Shown in pieces: positions 45,625 through 53,626 of a DNA stretch of 64,000 nucleotides. Made by a program: the position numbers and the translations under genes. Source of the DNA: Marinobacterium profundum (GTDB taxonomy: Bacteria; Pseudomonadota; Gammaproteobacteria; Pseudomonadales; Balneatricaceae); assembly GCF_001528745.1 (NCBI RefSeq), contig NZ_BCNS01000095.1, positions 30,420 to 94,419 on the forward strand, given 5' to 3'. The stretch's first letter is position 1. The number at the start of each line of letters is the position of its first letter. Under the pieces are notes generated by a model, which saw nothing but the letters and a program-made list of their open reading frames with translations, was not told where the DNA came from and did not search any database.

Positions 45625-46170
45625 ATGTCAGTGAAAACGGAAGTTACCAACACTATCGCAGCCTTTTTTGTCGTACTAGGCTGCATTCTGCTCAGCGCTC
45701 TGCTGAGTGTTCTTACCGAAATTCCCTCGCTGTTCATTCTGGCGGCCCTGCTTGGCATCGTCTGGTTCAAAGACAAGGGCCATCGGCAGCGTGCTCTGGC
45801 GCTCTGGCGCGAAACCTCCACCGCCAAAAAGTTCTGGGTCGGCTTCGCGGCCTTGCTGGTGTACGGCATGATCAGCAGTGCATTCCAGGAGCCGCCTCAG
45901 CTTACGGCCGAGCAGGCGCACGTACAGCGTATCGAACAGCACTTCAGCAAGTGGGATGGTTCCCACGAAGGGCTTACACCGATTATCAAGGCGTCAATGC
46001 ACAACCCCGAGAGTTACGAGCACGTTAAAACCACCTATGTCGACGGGGGCGAAACGCTGCAGGTAACCACCGCGTTCAGGGGGACTAACGCCTTTGGCGC
46101 GGTGGTCACTCAGTCTGCTTACGCCGTAGTGGATTTGAACGGCAACGTCCTCAGCCACAGCCTGCAATAG
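45625..46170 (+). CDS. Membrane protein, probable moron
   Basis: 181 residues. Three hydrophobic segments (about 11-30, 34-48, 68-86) and a C-terminal extracytoplasmic or cytosolic domain with HFSKWDGSHEGLTPIIKASMHNPESYEHV and FRGTNAFGAVVTQSAYAVVDLNGNV. The C-domain type occurs in many small membrane proteins of unknown function. A stand-alone gene between mor and the lysis genes, with AAAGGAGAG before the ATG, so possibly expressed in the lysogen; superinfection exclusion is only a guess. Confidence 0.65.
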   Translation: MSVKTEVTNTIAAFFVVLGCILLSALLSVLTEIPSLFILAALLGIVWFKDKGHRQRALALWRETSTAKKFWVGFAALLVYGMISSAFQEPPQLTAEQAHVQRIEQHFSKWDGSHEGLTPIIKASMHNPESYEHVKTTYVDGGETLQVTTAFRGTNAFGAVVTQSAYAVVDLNGNVLSHSLQ

Positions 46171-46199
46171 CCTCCAACCCAGGTTAAACCACACCCCCC
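46171..46199 (+). promoter_or_regulatory. Late-promoter element, copy 1 (before the lysis genes)
   Basis: CCTCCAACCCA-G-GTTAAACCAC followed by ACCCCCC. An almost identical element (26 of 29 positions) recurs at 54939-54967 before protease gene I. In Mu, Plys and PI precede exactly these genes and are bound by C. Mor/C binding is inferred. Confidence 0.65.
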
Positions 46200-46213
46200 T
46201 CAATCCCCGGCAC

Positions 46214-46246
46214 ACTGAAGTTCAACGTTACGAACTTAACTTCAGT
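46214..46246. promoter_or_regulatory. Nested inverted repeats before the endolysin gene
   Basis: ACTGAAGTT (46214-46222) pairs with AACTTCAGT (46238-46246), and inside it AAGTTC (46218-46223) with GAACTT (46232-46237). The element lies 17 bp before the endolysin start, between late-promoter copy 1 and the gene. It may be an operator or a leader hairpin; no T-run follows. Confidence 0.6.
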
Positions 46247-46263
46247 CTGCTGGGGATTTTGCT

Positions 46264-46761
46264 ATGTCTGAAAGCTGCTTTGACCTCGCCGTGAACTGGC
46301 TGCTGGGCCCCGATATCGAGGGCGAGCACAGCAACGACTCTGCCGATAAAGGCGGCGACACCTGGTATGGCCTGGCGCGTCGCTGGAATCAGGACATGCC
46401 CTGGCCACCCACCCGCGAACAGGCCATAGCCCGCTACCGCGAGCGCTACTGGGATGCCTGCCGCTGCAGCGAGCTGCCGCCCCGCCTGGCGGCGATGGTG
46501 TTTGATGCCGCCGTGCAGCACGCCCCCCGTGATGCCATCCGCTTTTTGCAGCGCACCCTGGGCGTTGGCATTGATGGCTATATAGGCCCGCAGACGCTGG
46601 CGAAAGCCCAGCAGGCTGATGCCGCTGCGTTGGCAGACTTCCTCAGTTACCGCGCCAAGTACTACACCCAGCTGTGCCTTGACGACGAAAGTCAGCTGCG
46701 CTTTGCCCGTGGCTGGCATCGCCGGTTGTTCCTGCTGCAGCGCTTTGCGCTGAGCCTGTGA
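46264..46761 (+). CDS. Endolysin, glycoside hydrolase family 108 type
   Basis: 165 residues without signal peptide. N-terminal GH108 domain with the catalytic Glu19 region IEGEHSNDSADKGGDTWYGLARR (family form EGGY...DPGGET.YGI; here the second G of EGG is E), then a peptidoglycan-binding PG_binding_3 domain (RTLGVGIDGYIGPQTLAKAQQAD). It degrades the cell wall at lysis, released through the holin. Confidence 0.88.
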   Translation: MSESCFDLAVNWLLGPDIEGEHSNDSADKGGDTWYGLARRWNQDMPWPPTREQAIARYRERYWDACRCSELPPRLAAMVFDAAVQHAPRDAIRFLQRTLGVGIDGYIGPQTLAKAQQADAAALADFLSYRAKYYTQLCLDDESQLRFARGWHRRLFLLQRFALSL

Positions 46762-46771
46762 GGTGGCCGCC

Positions 46772-46948
46772 ATGCCGAGTCTTGCCTTCGTTATGCTGGG
46801 GCTCTATGCCGCAGCAATTATCCTCAGCGGGGCCATCACACTGGTGATAGGCGTGTTCCGGCGCGAAGTGGAAGGCCTGAAAATCGGCGGTGGCGTGGCG
46901 GGCTTAGGGGCTGCGCTGCTATTGCTCGCCAAGCTGGGAGGTGCCTGA
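46772..46948 (+). CDS. Small two-helix membrane protein, possible holin partner
   Basis: 58 residues with two membrane helices (about 4-28 and 38-56) joined by a basic loop FRREVEGLK. ATG 46772 is 8 bp after GAGG; a GTG at 46763 is less likely. It sits between endolysin and the 3TM holin and overlaps the latter by one base, so it is likely a pinholin, antiholin or second holin. Confidence 0.65.
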   Translation: MPSLAFVMLGLYAAAIILSGAITLVIGVFRREVEGLKIGGGVAGLGAALLLLAKLGGA

Positions 46949-47358
46949 TGGCCAACCCTATCTGGTCCGCCATTACCGCGCTGGTGACACCTGTCACCGA
47001 GATGGTGGACGCATTACACACCTCTGACGAGGAACGCCTGCAGGCCCGCGCCGCGATTTTTGGGCTGCAGTCTGAGCTGAGCCAGACCCTGATCGAGTAC
47101 GAATCCAAGCTGCTGGCGGCCAAGAGTTCGGTGATTATTGCCGAGGCCCAGGGGCAGAGCTGGCTGCAGCGCAGCTGGCGCCCCATCACCATGCTCACCT
47201 TCCTGGTACTGGTGGTGCTCGACACCATGGGGCTGACCGCGTTTCGGTTGTCCGATCAGGCCTGGACGCTGCTGCAGATTGGCCTCGGTGGTTATGTGGT
47301 GGGCCGCAGTGTTGAGAAAACCGTCCCCAGCCTGATGCAGGCCATGAGAAAGGATTAG
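46948..47358 (+). CDS. Three-helix phage holin family protein
   Basis: 136 residues. The conserved stretch KSSVIIAEAQGQSWLQRSWRPITMLTFLVLVV followed by IGLGGYVVGRSVEKTVPSLMQAM is characteristic of the 3TM-type holin family. Helical N-terminus and two to three membrane segments. Forms the lesion for endolysin release (family knowledge). Confidence 0.85.
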   Translation: MANPIWSAITALVTPVTEMVDALHTSDEERLQARAAIFGLQSELSQTLIEYESKLLAAKSSVIIAEAQGQSWLQRSWRPITMLTFLVLVVLDTMGLTAFRLSDQAWTLLQIGLGGYVVGRSVEKTVPSLMQAMRKD

Positions 47359-47360
47359 CA

Positions 47361-47600
47361 ATGCCCGATTTATACGACAGCGCCCAGGAGCGCGAGCTGC
47401 AGAACCAGCAGGATGCGCAGGCCGCCCACATCGCCCGCCAGTGCGCAGAACCCGCGCAGCTGATTGTGGATGGCCAGGTGCTGTGCATCGACTGTGATGA
47501 AGCCGTGCAGCCGGGCCGGCTTGCGGCCAAGCCCACAGCCGCGCGCTGCATCCATTGCCAGGGCATACAGGAGCGAAAAGGTGCACAGCATGGACGCTAA
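47361..47600 (+). CDS. TraR/DksA-type zinc finger protein
   Basis: 79 residues with a C4 zinc finger CIDC...CIHC and the DksA-like end of TraR family proteins (IPxxRL-like VQPGRLAAKPTAARCIHCQ). TraR can bind RNA polymerase in the secondary channel and modulate host transcription. It overlaps the next gene by 11 bp and lies inside the lysis/packaging operon. Confidence 0.85.
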   Translation: MPDLYDSAQERELQNQQDAQAAHIARQCAEPAQLIVDGQVLCIDCDEAVQPGRLAAKPTAARCIHCQGIQERKGAQHGR

Positions 47601-47886
47601 ATTCTGGCTCGACGTAGTGCAGTGGATCGTGACCCTGGGCGTGATGATCTTCGTCTGGATCGACCGGGGCCGCAGCGACAACCGTGCCCAGATCGATAAG
47701 CTTGGCGAGCGCCAGGATGCGCAGGAGCAGCGTCTTACACGGGCGGAAGAGGGCCTGCGCCACACGCCAACCCATGACGATTTTGCGAAGTTACAGGCGG
47801 AGGTATCCGGCGTGCAGAGCACGCTCAACCGCGTCACCAACACGCTGGACCGCATCCACGATTACCTGATGAACAGCAAGGCCTGA
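47590..47886 (+). CDS. DUF2730 family protein (Mu gp25 type)
   Basis: 98 residues. One N-terminal membrane helix (about 5-23: FWLDVVQWIVTLGVMIFVWI) followed by a charged coiled coil (DNRAQIDKLGERQDAQEQRL...). Position and layout match DUF2730/gp25 of Mu, between lysis and packaging genes. Function unknown; by topology it could act like an inner-membrane spanin. Confidence 0.8.
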   Translation: MDAKFWLDVVQWIVTLGVMIFVWIDRGRSDNRAQIDKLGERQDAQEQRLTRAEEGLRHTPTHDDFAKLQAEVSGVQSTLNRVTNTLDRIHDYLMNSKA

Positions 47887-47899
47887 AGGAGTGACTGCC

Positions 47900-48196
47900 A
47901 TGGCGTTTAATACGTTTGAACAAGAGGACCGGCGGCTGGTGATCCTGCGATTGCTGGCAGAGGATGCGGACTACCGCGTTAACTCCAGCATCCTGCAGCA
48001 GGGGCTGGATATGTTTGCCCACTCTGTCAGCCGCGACAAGCTGCACACCGAGCTGAACTGGCTGGCCGAGCAAGACCTGATCAAGTGCGAGCCGGTGGCC
48101 TCTGTGCTGGTTGTCACCCTGACCCAGCGCGGCCTCGATGTCGCCCAGGGCCGCGCCTCGGTGCCGGGTGTGAAGCGCCCCGGGCCGGGGGCATAG
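47900..48196 (+). CDS. Winged-helix phage protein (Mu gp26 / VpaChn25_0724 type)
   Basis: 98 residues: EDRRLVILRLLAEDADYRVNSSILQQGLDMFAHSVSRDKLHTELNWLAEQDLIKCE, a compact winged-helix pattern, in the gp26 position. ATG 47900 is 8 bp after AAGGAG. Function unknown. Confidence 0.78.
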   Translation: MAFNTFEQEDRRLVILRLLAEDADYRVNSSILQQGLDMFAHSVSRDKLHTELNWLAEQDLIKCEPVASVLVVTLTQRGLDVAQGRASVPGVKRPGPGA

Positions 48197-48198
48197 CG

Positions 48199-48423
48199 AT
48201 GGCCATTAAGCCTCTCAGCGCCAGTCAGAAAAAGGTGATCCGAGCGTTTGCCGAAGCGGTTGTCGTGGCGGAAATCGACAAGAACGTCGACGGTTGCGAG
48301 GGATTCAAGGAGCACTACCTGCGTAAGCGCCCTGAAGTTGCCCAAGCTGAGCGGGCGTTTCAGAAAGCGGTGCAGCAAGTCCGTAAGGAATTTGCCGATC
48401 AGGTTCTACCCGAGGAAAGCTGA
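48199..48423 (+). CDS. Small hypothetical phage protein
   Basis: 74 residues, helical and charged: MAIKPLSASQKKVIRAFAEAVVVAEIDKNVDGCEGFKEHYLRKRPEVAQAERAF. Starts 2 bp after the preceding gene and ends 1 bp before the small terminase start. No family recognised. Confidence 0.6.
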   Translation: MAIKPLSASQKKVIRAFAEAVVVAEIDKNVDGCEGFKEHYLRKRPEVAQAERAFQKAVQQVRKEFADQVLPEES

Positions 48424-48424
48424 T

Positions 48425-49000
48425 ATGGCCGAGAAAATTACGCGCGGGCGCCGCTCCAAGATTGACCTGTTGCCGCAGGAAGTCCGCAAGTCGCTGGACC
48501 TGATGCTGCGCGATGGCAGCTGGACCCAGAGCGAGATTCTGGACGCCATCAACGAGGCGATCGAGGAGCATGGTCTGCCAGAGGAGCAGAAGCTGTCGCG
48601 CTCTGGCCTGAACCGCTACGCCACCGATATGGCGCAGGTGGGCCGGGATCTGATGGAGCTGCGCGAACAGACCCGCGCCCTGGTGGCGGATCTGGGCGAC
48701 GCGCCCCAGGGCGACACCACCAAGCTGATTCTGGAGATCGCCCGCTCGCAGCTGTTCCGCGCCATGCGCGACCAGATGCTCAAGCCCGAGGAGAGCGTCG
48801 ATATCGCCATGCTGAAAGACGCCATGCTGGCGGCCCAGCGGCTCGAATCCACGGCGATGAATGCGCACAAGCGCGAGAAAGAGATTCGCCAGGCGTTTGC
48901 GGCCGAAGCGTCCGCCGCCGTGGATACCGTCGCCAAGTCGCAGGGCCTCACCGCCGACAGCGTGGCGCAGATCAAGCAGCAGATACTGGGGATAGTGTGA
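48425..49000 (+). CDS. DUF3486 protein, terminase small subunit (Mu gp27 type)
   Basis: 191 residues: RGRRSKIDLLPQEVRKSLDLMLRDGSWTQSEILDAINE and LSRSGLNRYATDMAQVG are typical of DUF3486, the Mu gp27 protein thought to recognise DNA for packaging. The start at ATG 48425 avoids overlap with the upstream gene. It ends one base before the following small gene. Confidence 0.88.
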   Translation: MAEKITRGRRSKIDLLPQEVRKSLDLMLRDGSWTQSEILDAINEAIEEHGLPEEQKLSRSGLNRYATDMAQVGRDLMELREQTRALVADLGDAPQGDTTKLILEIARSQLFRAMRDQMLKPEESVDIAMLKDAMLAAQRLESTAMNAHKREKEIRQAFAAEASAAVDTVAKSQGLTADSVAQIKQQILGIV

Positions 49001-49191
49001 TGGCTCAGTACCAGGTGGAGAGAATCCGCAACGGTCTGATCGTGACGGATACAGAGGGTAAGACTTACTACAAGTCGTTTGACGACCTGATTGCAGGCCT
49101 GACTGAGGATATGAAGGAGCGCTACCAGCAGTCCACTCACTTTGGAGGGGTTGAAAAGTTCACCCTTACACTCGCTGCTGAGGGCATATAA
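49000..49191 (+). CDS. Small hypothetical protein between terminase subunits
   Basis: 63 residues: MAQYQVERIRNGLIVTDTEGKTYYKSFDDLIAGLTEDMKERY..., alpha-beta. It starts at the last base of gp27 and stops 2 bp before the large terminase. An insertion between the two terminase genes that Mu does not have. No family recognised. Confidence 0.65.
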   Translation: MAQYQVERIRNGLIVTDTEGKTYYKSFDDLIAGLTEDMKERYQQSTHFGGVEKFTLTLAAEGI

Positions 49192-49193
49192 CC

Positions 49194-50759
49194 ATGAACC
49201 TCCAGCAAGCCGCCATCACCCAGGCCATACAGGCCAGCCTCGCCGATCTGCAGCAGTTCAGTGCAGACGATTTACTGCTCGGATACCAGAAGCGCTGGAT
49301 CGCCGACGACTCGCCACTGAAGATCTGCGACAAGTCGCGCCGTACCGGTATCACCTGGGCGGAGGCGGCGGACGCCACGCTCTGCGCCGGTACCGCCAAG
49401 AACGAAGGCGGTTGCAACCACTTCTATGTCGGCAGTAACAAGGAGATGGCGCGGGAGTTTATCGAAGCGGTGGCCATGTGGGCCAAGGCGTTCGATCGTG
49501 CCGCCGGCGAGATCCAGGAAGAGGTACTGAAAGACGACGACAAGGACATATTAACCTTCGTTGTCTATTTTGCGTCTGGCTTCAAGGTACAGGCACTCAG
49601 CTCCAACCCCAGCAATCTGCGCGGCATGCAGGGCAACGTCACCATAGACGAAGCCGCTTTCCATGAACGCCTGGCCGAGGTGTTGAAAGCGGCGCTGGCA
49701 CTCACCATGTGGGGCGCCAAGGTGCGTTTAATATCAACCCATAACGGCGTTGATAACCTGTTTAACCAGCTGATTCAGGACAGCCGTGCCGGGCGCAAGC
49801 GCTACAGCGTGCACACCGTGACGCTGGATGATGCCTGTGCCGAAGGGCTCTACCAGCGCATCTGCCAGATCACCCGCAAGGACTGGAGCCAGCAGGCTGA
49901 GGACGCCTGGAAGGCGGGCCTGTTGAAAGACACCGCCACCGAAGAAGACGCGCTCGAAGAGTATTACTGTGTGCCCAAGCAGGGCGGCGGTGCCTATATC
50001 AACCGCAGCCTGATTGAGCGGGCGCAGCGTGCCGAGATTCCGGTGCTGCAGTACGAGGCGCCCCAGGGCTTTATGCTCTGGTCCGATCAGCAGCGCCTGG
50101 CCGAGATTGACGACTGGTGCGAGGCCCAGCTGGCGCCGCCGCTGGAGAAGCTCAACCCCGACTTCAGCCATTCTTTCGGCGAAGACTTTGCCCGCAAGGG
50201 CGACCTCACCGTCTTTGCGCCCCTGATCATCCTGCCGGATACGCGGCTGCGCTGTCCCTTCCTGGTGGAGCTGCGCAACCTGCCCTACGAGTCGCAAAAG
50301 CAAATCATGTTCTACATCCTGCGCAGGCTGCCGCGCCTCACCGGCGCCGCCTTTGATGCCACCGGCAACGGCGGCTACCTGGCGGAAGCGGCCGCGCTGC
50401 AGTTTGGTACCGACCTGGTGGACCAGGTGCAGCTGAACCTGCCCTGGTACCGGGAGTGGATGCCCAAGTTCAAGGCCAAATTTGAAGACGCCGATATCGA
50501 GATCCCCAAGACCACCGATGTGCTGAATGACCTGCGCAAGATCCAGGTAGTTAAAGGCGTGCCGGTGATCGAGAAGGGCAGCGGCAAGGGAACCGATGGC
50601 CAGCAGCGCCACGGCGATGCGGCCGTGGCGCTGTGCATGGCGGTACGCGCCAGCTATATGGAGGGCAGCGCCATCGAGTTCACCCCGCTGCCGGGCAAGG
50701 GCGAGCCCGATGATGACAGCGACGACTATTTAAACAGTTTTCAACGAGGCACCTGGTAA
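49194..50759 (+). CDS. Terminase large subunit (Mu gp28 type)
   Basis: 521 residues. N-terminal packaging ATPase: Walker A-like KSRRTGIT (47-54) and Walker B VTIDEAAF (Asp152-Glu153). C-terminal RNase H-like nuclease with probable metal ligands Asp331 (EDFARKGDLTVF), Asp388 (FDATGNGGY) and Asp475 (RHGDAAVAL). It translocates and cuts DNA in headful packaging. Overlaps the portal start (TAATG). Confidence 0.94.
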   Translation: MNLQQAAITQAIQASLADLQQFSADDLLLGYQKRWIADDSPLKICDKSRRTGITWAEAADATLCAGTAKNEGGCNHFYVGSNKEMAREFIEAVAMWAKAFDRAAGEIQEEVLKDDDKDILTFVVYFASGFKVQALSSNPSNLRGMQGNVTIDEAAFHERLAEVLKAALALTMWGAKVRLISTHNGVDNLFNQLIQDSRAGRKRYSVHTVTLDDACAEGLYQRICQITRKDWSQQAEDAWKAGLLKDTATEEDALEEYYCVPKQGGGAYINRSLIERAQRAEIPVLQYEAPQGFMLWSDQQRLAEIDDWCEAQLAPPLEKLNPDFSHSFGEDFARKGDLTVFAPLIILPDTRLRCPFLVELRNLPYESQKQIMFYILRRLPRLTGAAFDATGNGGYLAEAAALQFGTDLVDQVQLNLPWYREWMPKFKAKFEDADIEIPKTTDVLNDLRKIQVVKGVPVIEKGSGKGTDGQQRHGDAAVALCMAVRASYMEGSAIEFTPLPGKGEPDDDSDDYLNSFQRGTW

Positions 50760-52345
50760 TGGCTCACAGCAGCATTCTGGATATCAACGGCCGCCCCTTT
50801 GACCTGGGCGAACTGGCCGAACCACAGACCGAAGCCGAGGCAAAGCTGGCGCAGTTGCACCGCCACTATGCGGATCATCCGTCCAGCGGCCTGACCCCTG
50901 CCAAGCTGGCGCGCATTCTGCGTGATGCCGAGCAGGGCGATCTGATCGGCCAGTGCGAACTGGCCGAAGACATGGAAGAGAAAGACGCCCACATCCAGAG
51001 TGAGCTGGGCAAGCGCCGCCTGGCGTGGCAGGGGCCAGACTGGAACATAGAACCGCCGCCTGGGGCCAGCGCAGAAGAGCAGCGCGATGCCGAGATGATC
51101 GAGGCGCTGCTGCGCTCGGCCACCTGGCTGGACGACTGCATCTTCGATTGCGGCGATGCCATCCTCAAGGGCTTCGCCAATCTGGAGCTAAGCTGGGACT
51201 TTGCCGACAACACCCACTTTGTGACGCACATCGAGTACCGCGACCCGAGCTGGTTCCAGGTTCATCCTGACCAGCGTAACGAGCTGCGCCTGCGCGATGG
51301 CAGCCACGAGGGCGTGGAGCTGCGCCCCTTCAGCTGGATCAGCCACCAGGCACGGGTGAAGTCTGGCTATCTGTCGCGCCGGGGTCTGGCCCGCGTGCTG
51401 GCCTGGCCCTTCCTGTTCAAGAACTACAGCGTGCGCGATCTGGCCGAGTTCCTGGAGATCTACGGCCTGCCGCTGCGCCTGGGCAAATATCCGGCCGGCG
51501 CCAGCGAAAAAGAAAAGATGACCCTGCTGCGGGCCGTGATGAGCATCGGCCACAATGCCGGCGGCATTATCCCCCGGGGCATGGAAATCGAGTTCGAGAA
51601 GGCCGCCGATGGCGCCAGTGATCCGTTCATGGCCATGATCAGCTGGTGCGAGAAGAGCCAGAGCAAGGCGATTCTCGGCGGCACCCTCACCAGTCAGGCC
51701 GATGGTAAAAGCTCCACCAATGCCCTTGGCAGCGTGCACAACGAAGTGCGCCAGGAGATCCGCGACTCAGACCTCAAGGGCCTGGGCAACACGCTCACCC
51801 GTGATCTGGTGCTGCCGCTCTATATGCTCAACGGCAAAAGCTACCGATCGCCCCGGCGCACGCCACGGCTGGTGTTCGATTTAAACGACCCGGAAGATCT
51901 GGCGCAGTTTGCCACGCCGCTCAAGGGACTAGTGGAGCTGGGCGTGCAGATCCCGGTGAACTGGGTGCATGAGAAAACCCGCATCCCCCAGGCGCAGAAA
52001 GGCGAGGCCGTGCTGGCGCTGGCGCAGGCCACGACACCGGACCCAGCCAGGGGCGCCGCCAGTCTGGCGGCCAGCCTGGCGGCGTTGAAGGTTGTTAGCC
52101 AGCCTGAAGCCCCGGATACCGCCGGCCAGGTGAGCGAGCAGCTGCACGGCGCCGGCGGCGATGCGGTGTCTGCCTGGCTGGATCAGATCCGCGCCCTGGT
52201 GGAATCGGCCGACAGCCTGGAAGCGCTGCAGGCCGGGCTGCTGGCGATGGATCTGGATGCCGCTGCCCTCACCGACGCCATGGCCGAGGCTCTGACCGTG
52301 GCCGCACTGGCGGGCCGGTATGAGCTGCTGCAGGACGCCCGCTAA
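50759..52345 (+). CDS. Portal protein, DUF935 (Mu gp29 type)
   Basis: 528 residues. DUF935 hallmarks: LARILRDAEQGDLIGQCELAEDMEEKDAHIQSELGKRRLAW, FGNAILKG-like CGDAILKGFANLELSWDF and GLPLRLGKYPAGASEKEKMTLLRA. Forms the dodecameric DNA channel of the capsid vertex. Overlaps both neighbours by one base, the tight packing of the head operon. Confidence 0.94.
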   Translation: MAHSSILDINGRPFDLGELAEPQTEAEAKLAQLHRHYADHPSSGLTPAKLARILRDAEQGDLIGQCELAEDMEEKDAHIQSELGKRRLAWQGPDWNIEPPPGASAEEQRDAEMIEALLRSATWLDDCIFDCGDAILKGFANLELSWDFADNTHFVTHIEYRDPSWFQVHPDQRNELRLRDGSHEGVELRPFSWISHQARVKSGYLSRRGLARVLAWPFLFKNYSVRDLAEFLEIYGLPLRLGKYPAGASEKEKMTLLRAVMSIGHNAGGIIPRGMEIEFEKAADGASDPFMAMISWCEKSQSKAILGGTLTSQADGKSSTNALGSVHNEVRQEIRDSDLKGLGNTLTRDLVLPLYMLNGKSYRSPRRTPRLVFDLNDPEDLAQFATPLKGLVELGVQIPVNWVHEKTRIPQAQKGEAVLALAQATTPDPARGAASLAASLAALKVVSQPEAPDTAGQVSEQLHGAGGDAVSAWLDQIRALVESADSLEALQAGLLAMDLDAAALTDAMAEALTVAALAGRYELLQDAR

Positions 52346-53625
52346 TGCCGTTGCGTGTCACCACAGACATAGGGGCGCGCCCCTTCGATGAGGCTATCAA
52401 GTACTTCAGCCAGAAGCTCGGTCTGCCCACCAATGGCTGGCAGGATGTGTACGGGGCGCAGCATGACCACGCCTTTATGGTGGCCGGTGCCAACAAGCAG
52501 GCCATTGTGGAGGGCTTCGCCACCGCCATTACGGCCGCCATCGAGCAGGGCGAAACCCTGGCCGCCTTTCGCGAGCGCTTCGATGACATCGTTGCTACCC
52601 ACGGCTGGGACTATAAGGGCAGCCGGGGCTGGCGTTCGCGCCTGATCTACGAGACCAACGTGCGCCAGAGCTACAACGCCGGGCGTGAAGTGCAGATGGC
52701 GGATCCCGCGCACCGCGCCCGCTTCCCCTATATGGAATACCGCCACTCGGGTGCTGAGAACTACAGACCGCAGCACAAGGCATGGGACCGGCTGGTATTG
52801 AGTGCCGAGGATCCCTGGTGGAACCTGCACAGCCCCAGCAATGGCTACGGCTGCAAGTGCAAGAAGCTGCCGGTATCAAAGCGTGAACTCAAGCGCCTGG
52901 GCAAGACCGCCCCCGATACGGCGCCGGCCGATGAGTTTCGGGAGTTCGTCGACAAGCGCAGCGGCGAAGTACGCCAGATCCCGCTGGGTATAGATCCCGG
53001 TTTTGATCACCGCCCGGGGGAAAGCTGGCTGCGCCACAACAGCCCGAGTCAGGTGCAGCAGTGGCCGGCAGGCCAGAGTCCGATCCCCTTTGGCCAGCCC
53101 GATGCCACGCCCATGCCATCACCCACCCAGGTGAGGCCGCAGCAGCTGCTGGATGCAGGCCTGAGTGATGATGCCTACATCGACGCCTTTGTGGGCGAGT
53201 TCCATGCAGCGGGCACGCTGGCGCCAGAACGCCAGGTGTTTCGGGATGTGCTGGGTGAGCCGCTGCTGATCAGCGAGCAGCTGTTCCAGGATGCCCGGGG
53301 CCAGCGCACAGCCGCGCCCTTTGGCAGCGCATCCATAGACCCGCAGCACCTGCCCTTGCTGGCCCAGGCGATCCAGCAGCCCGATGAAATCTGGGCGGCG
53401 CTCGAACCCGATCTGGCAGTACCGGGTAAATACCGTTTAACCCGCCGTTACCTGTCGCGCTGGATCACCGCAGAAGGTCAGCAGCTGCTGACCCGCTGGG
53501 TGCAGGGGCAGGGGCTTTGGCACGGGGCCACGGGTGTTGCCACTGAGGCAGAGCTGGCGGCACTGCGCCAGGGCGTGCTGCTGTATCAACGTGGCGCGCA
53601 AGTAACCAACGCAGGGGAGCAATAG
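52345..53625 (+). CDS. Minor head protein (Mu gp30/F type) with C-terminal nuclease-like domain
   Basis: 426 residues. The N-terminal 230 residues match phage head morphogenesis proteins (Mu gpF / SPP1 gp7): ETNVRQSYNAGREVQM, YRHSGAENYRPQHKAWDRLVL and NGYGCKCKKLPVSKREL. From about residue 292 a second domain appears (VFRDVLGEPLLISEQLF, HLPLLAQAIQQPDEIWAAL, RYLSRWITAEGQQLLTRWVQGQGLWHG), resembling the PBECR2 Barnase-EndoU-ColicinE5-RelE-like fold. Minor head proteins can be injected with DNA, so a nuclease tail could act on the host (inference). Confidence 0.88.
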   Translation: MPLRVTTDIGARPFDEAIKYFSQKLGLPTNGWQDVYGAQHDHAFMVAGANKQAIVEGFATAITAAIEQGETLAAFRERFDDIVATHGWDYKGSRGWRSRLIYETNVRQSYNAGREVQMADPAHRARFPYMEYRHSGAENYRPQHKAWDRLVLSAEDPWWNLHSPSNGYGCKCKKLPVSKRELKRLGKTAPDTAPADEFREFVDKRSGEVRQIPLGIDPGFDHRPGESWLRHNSPSQVQQWPAGQSPIPFGQPDATPMPSPTQVRPQQLLDAGLSDDAYIDAFVGEFHAAGTLAPERQVFRDVLGEPLLISEQLFQDARGQRTAAPFGSASIDPQHLPLLAQAIQQPDEIWAALEPDLAVPGKYRLTRRYLSRWITAEGQQLLTRWVQGQGLWHGATGVATEAELAALRQGVLLYQRGAQVTNAGEQ

Positions 53626-53626
53626 C

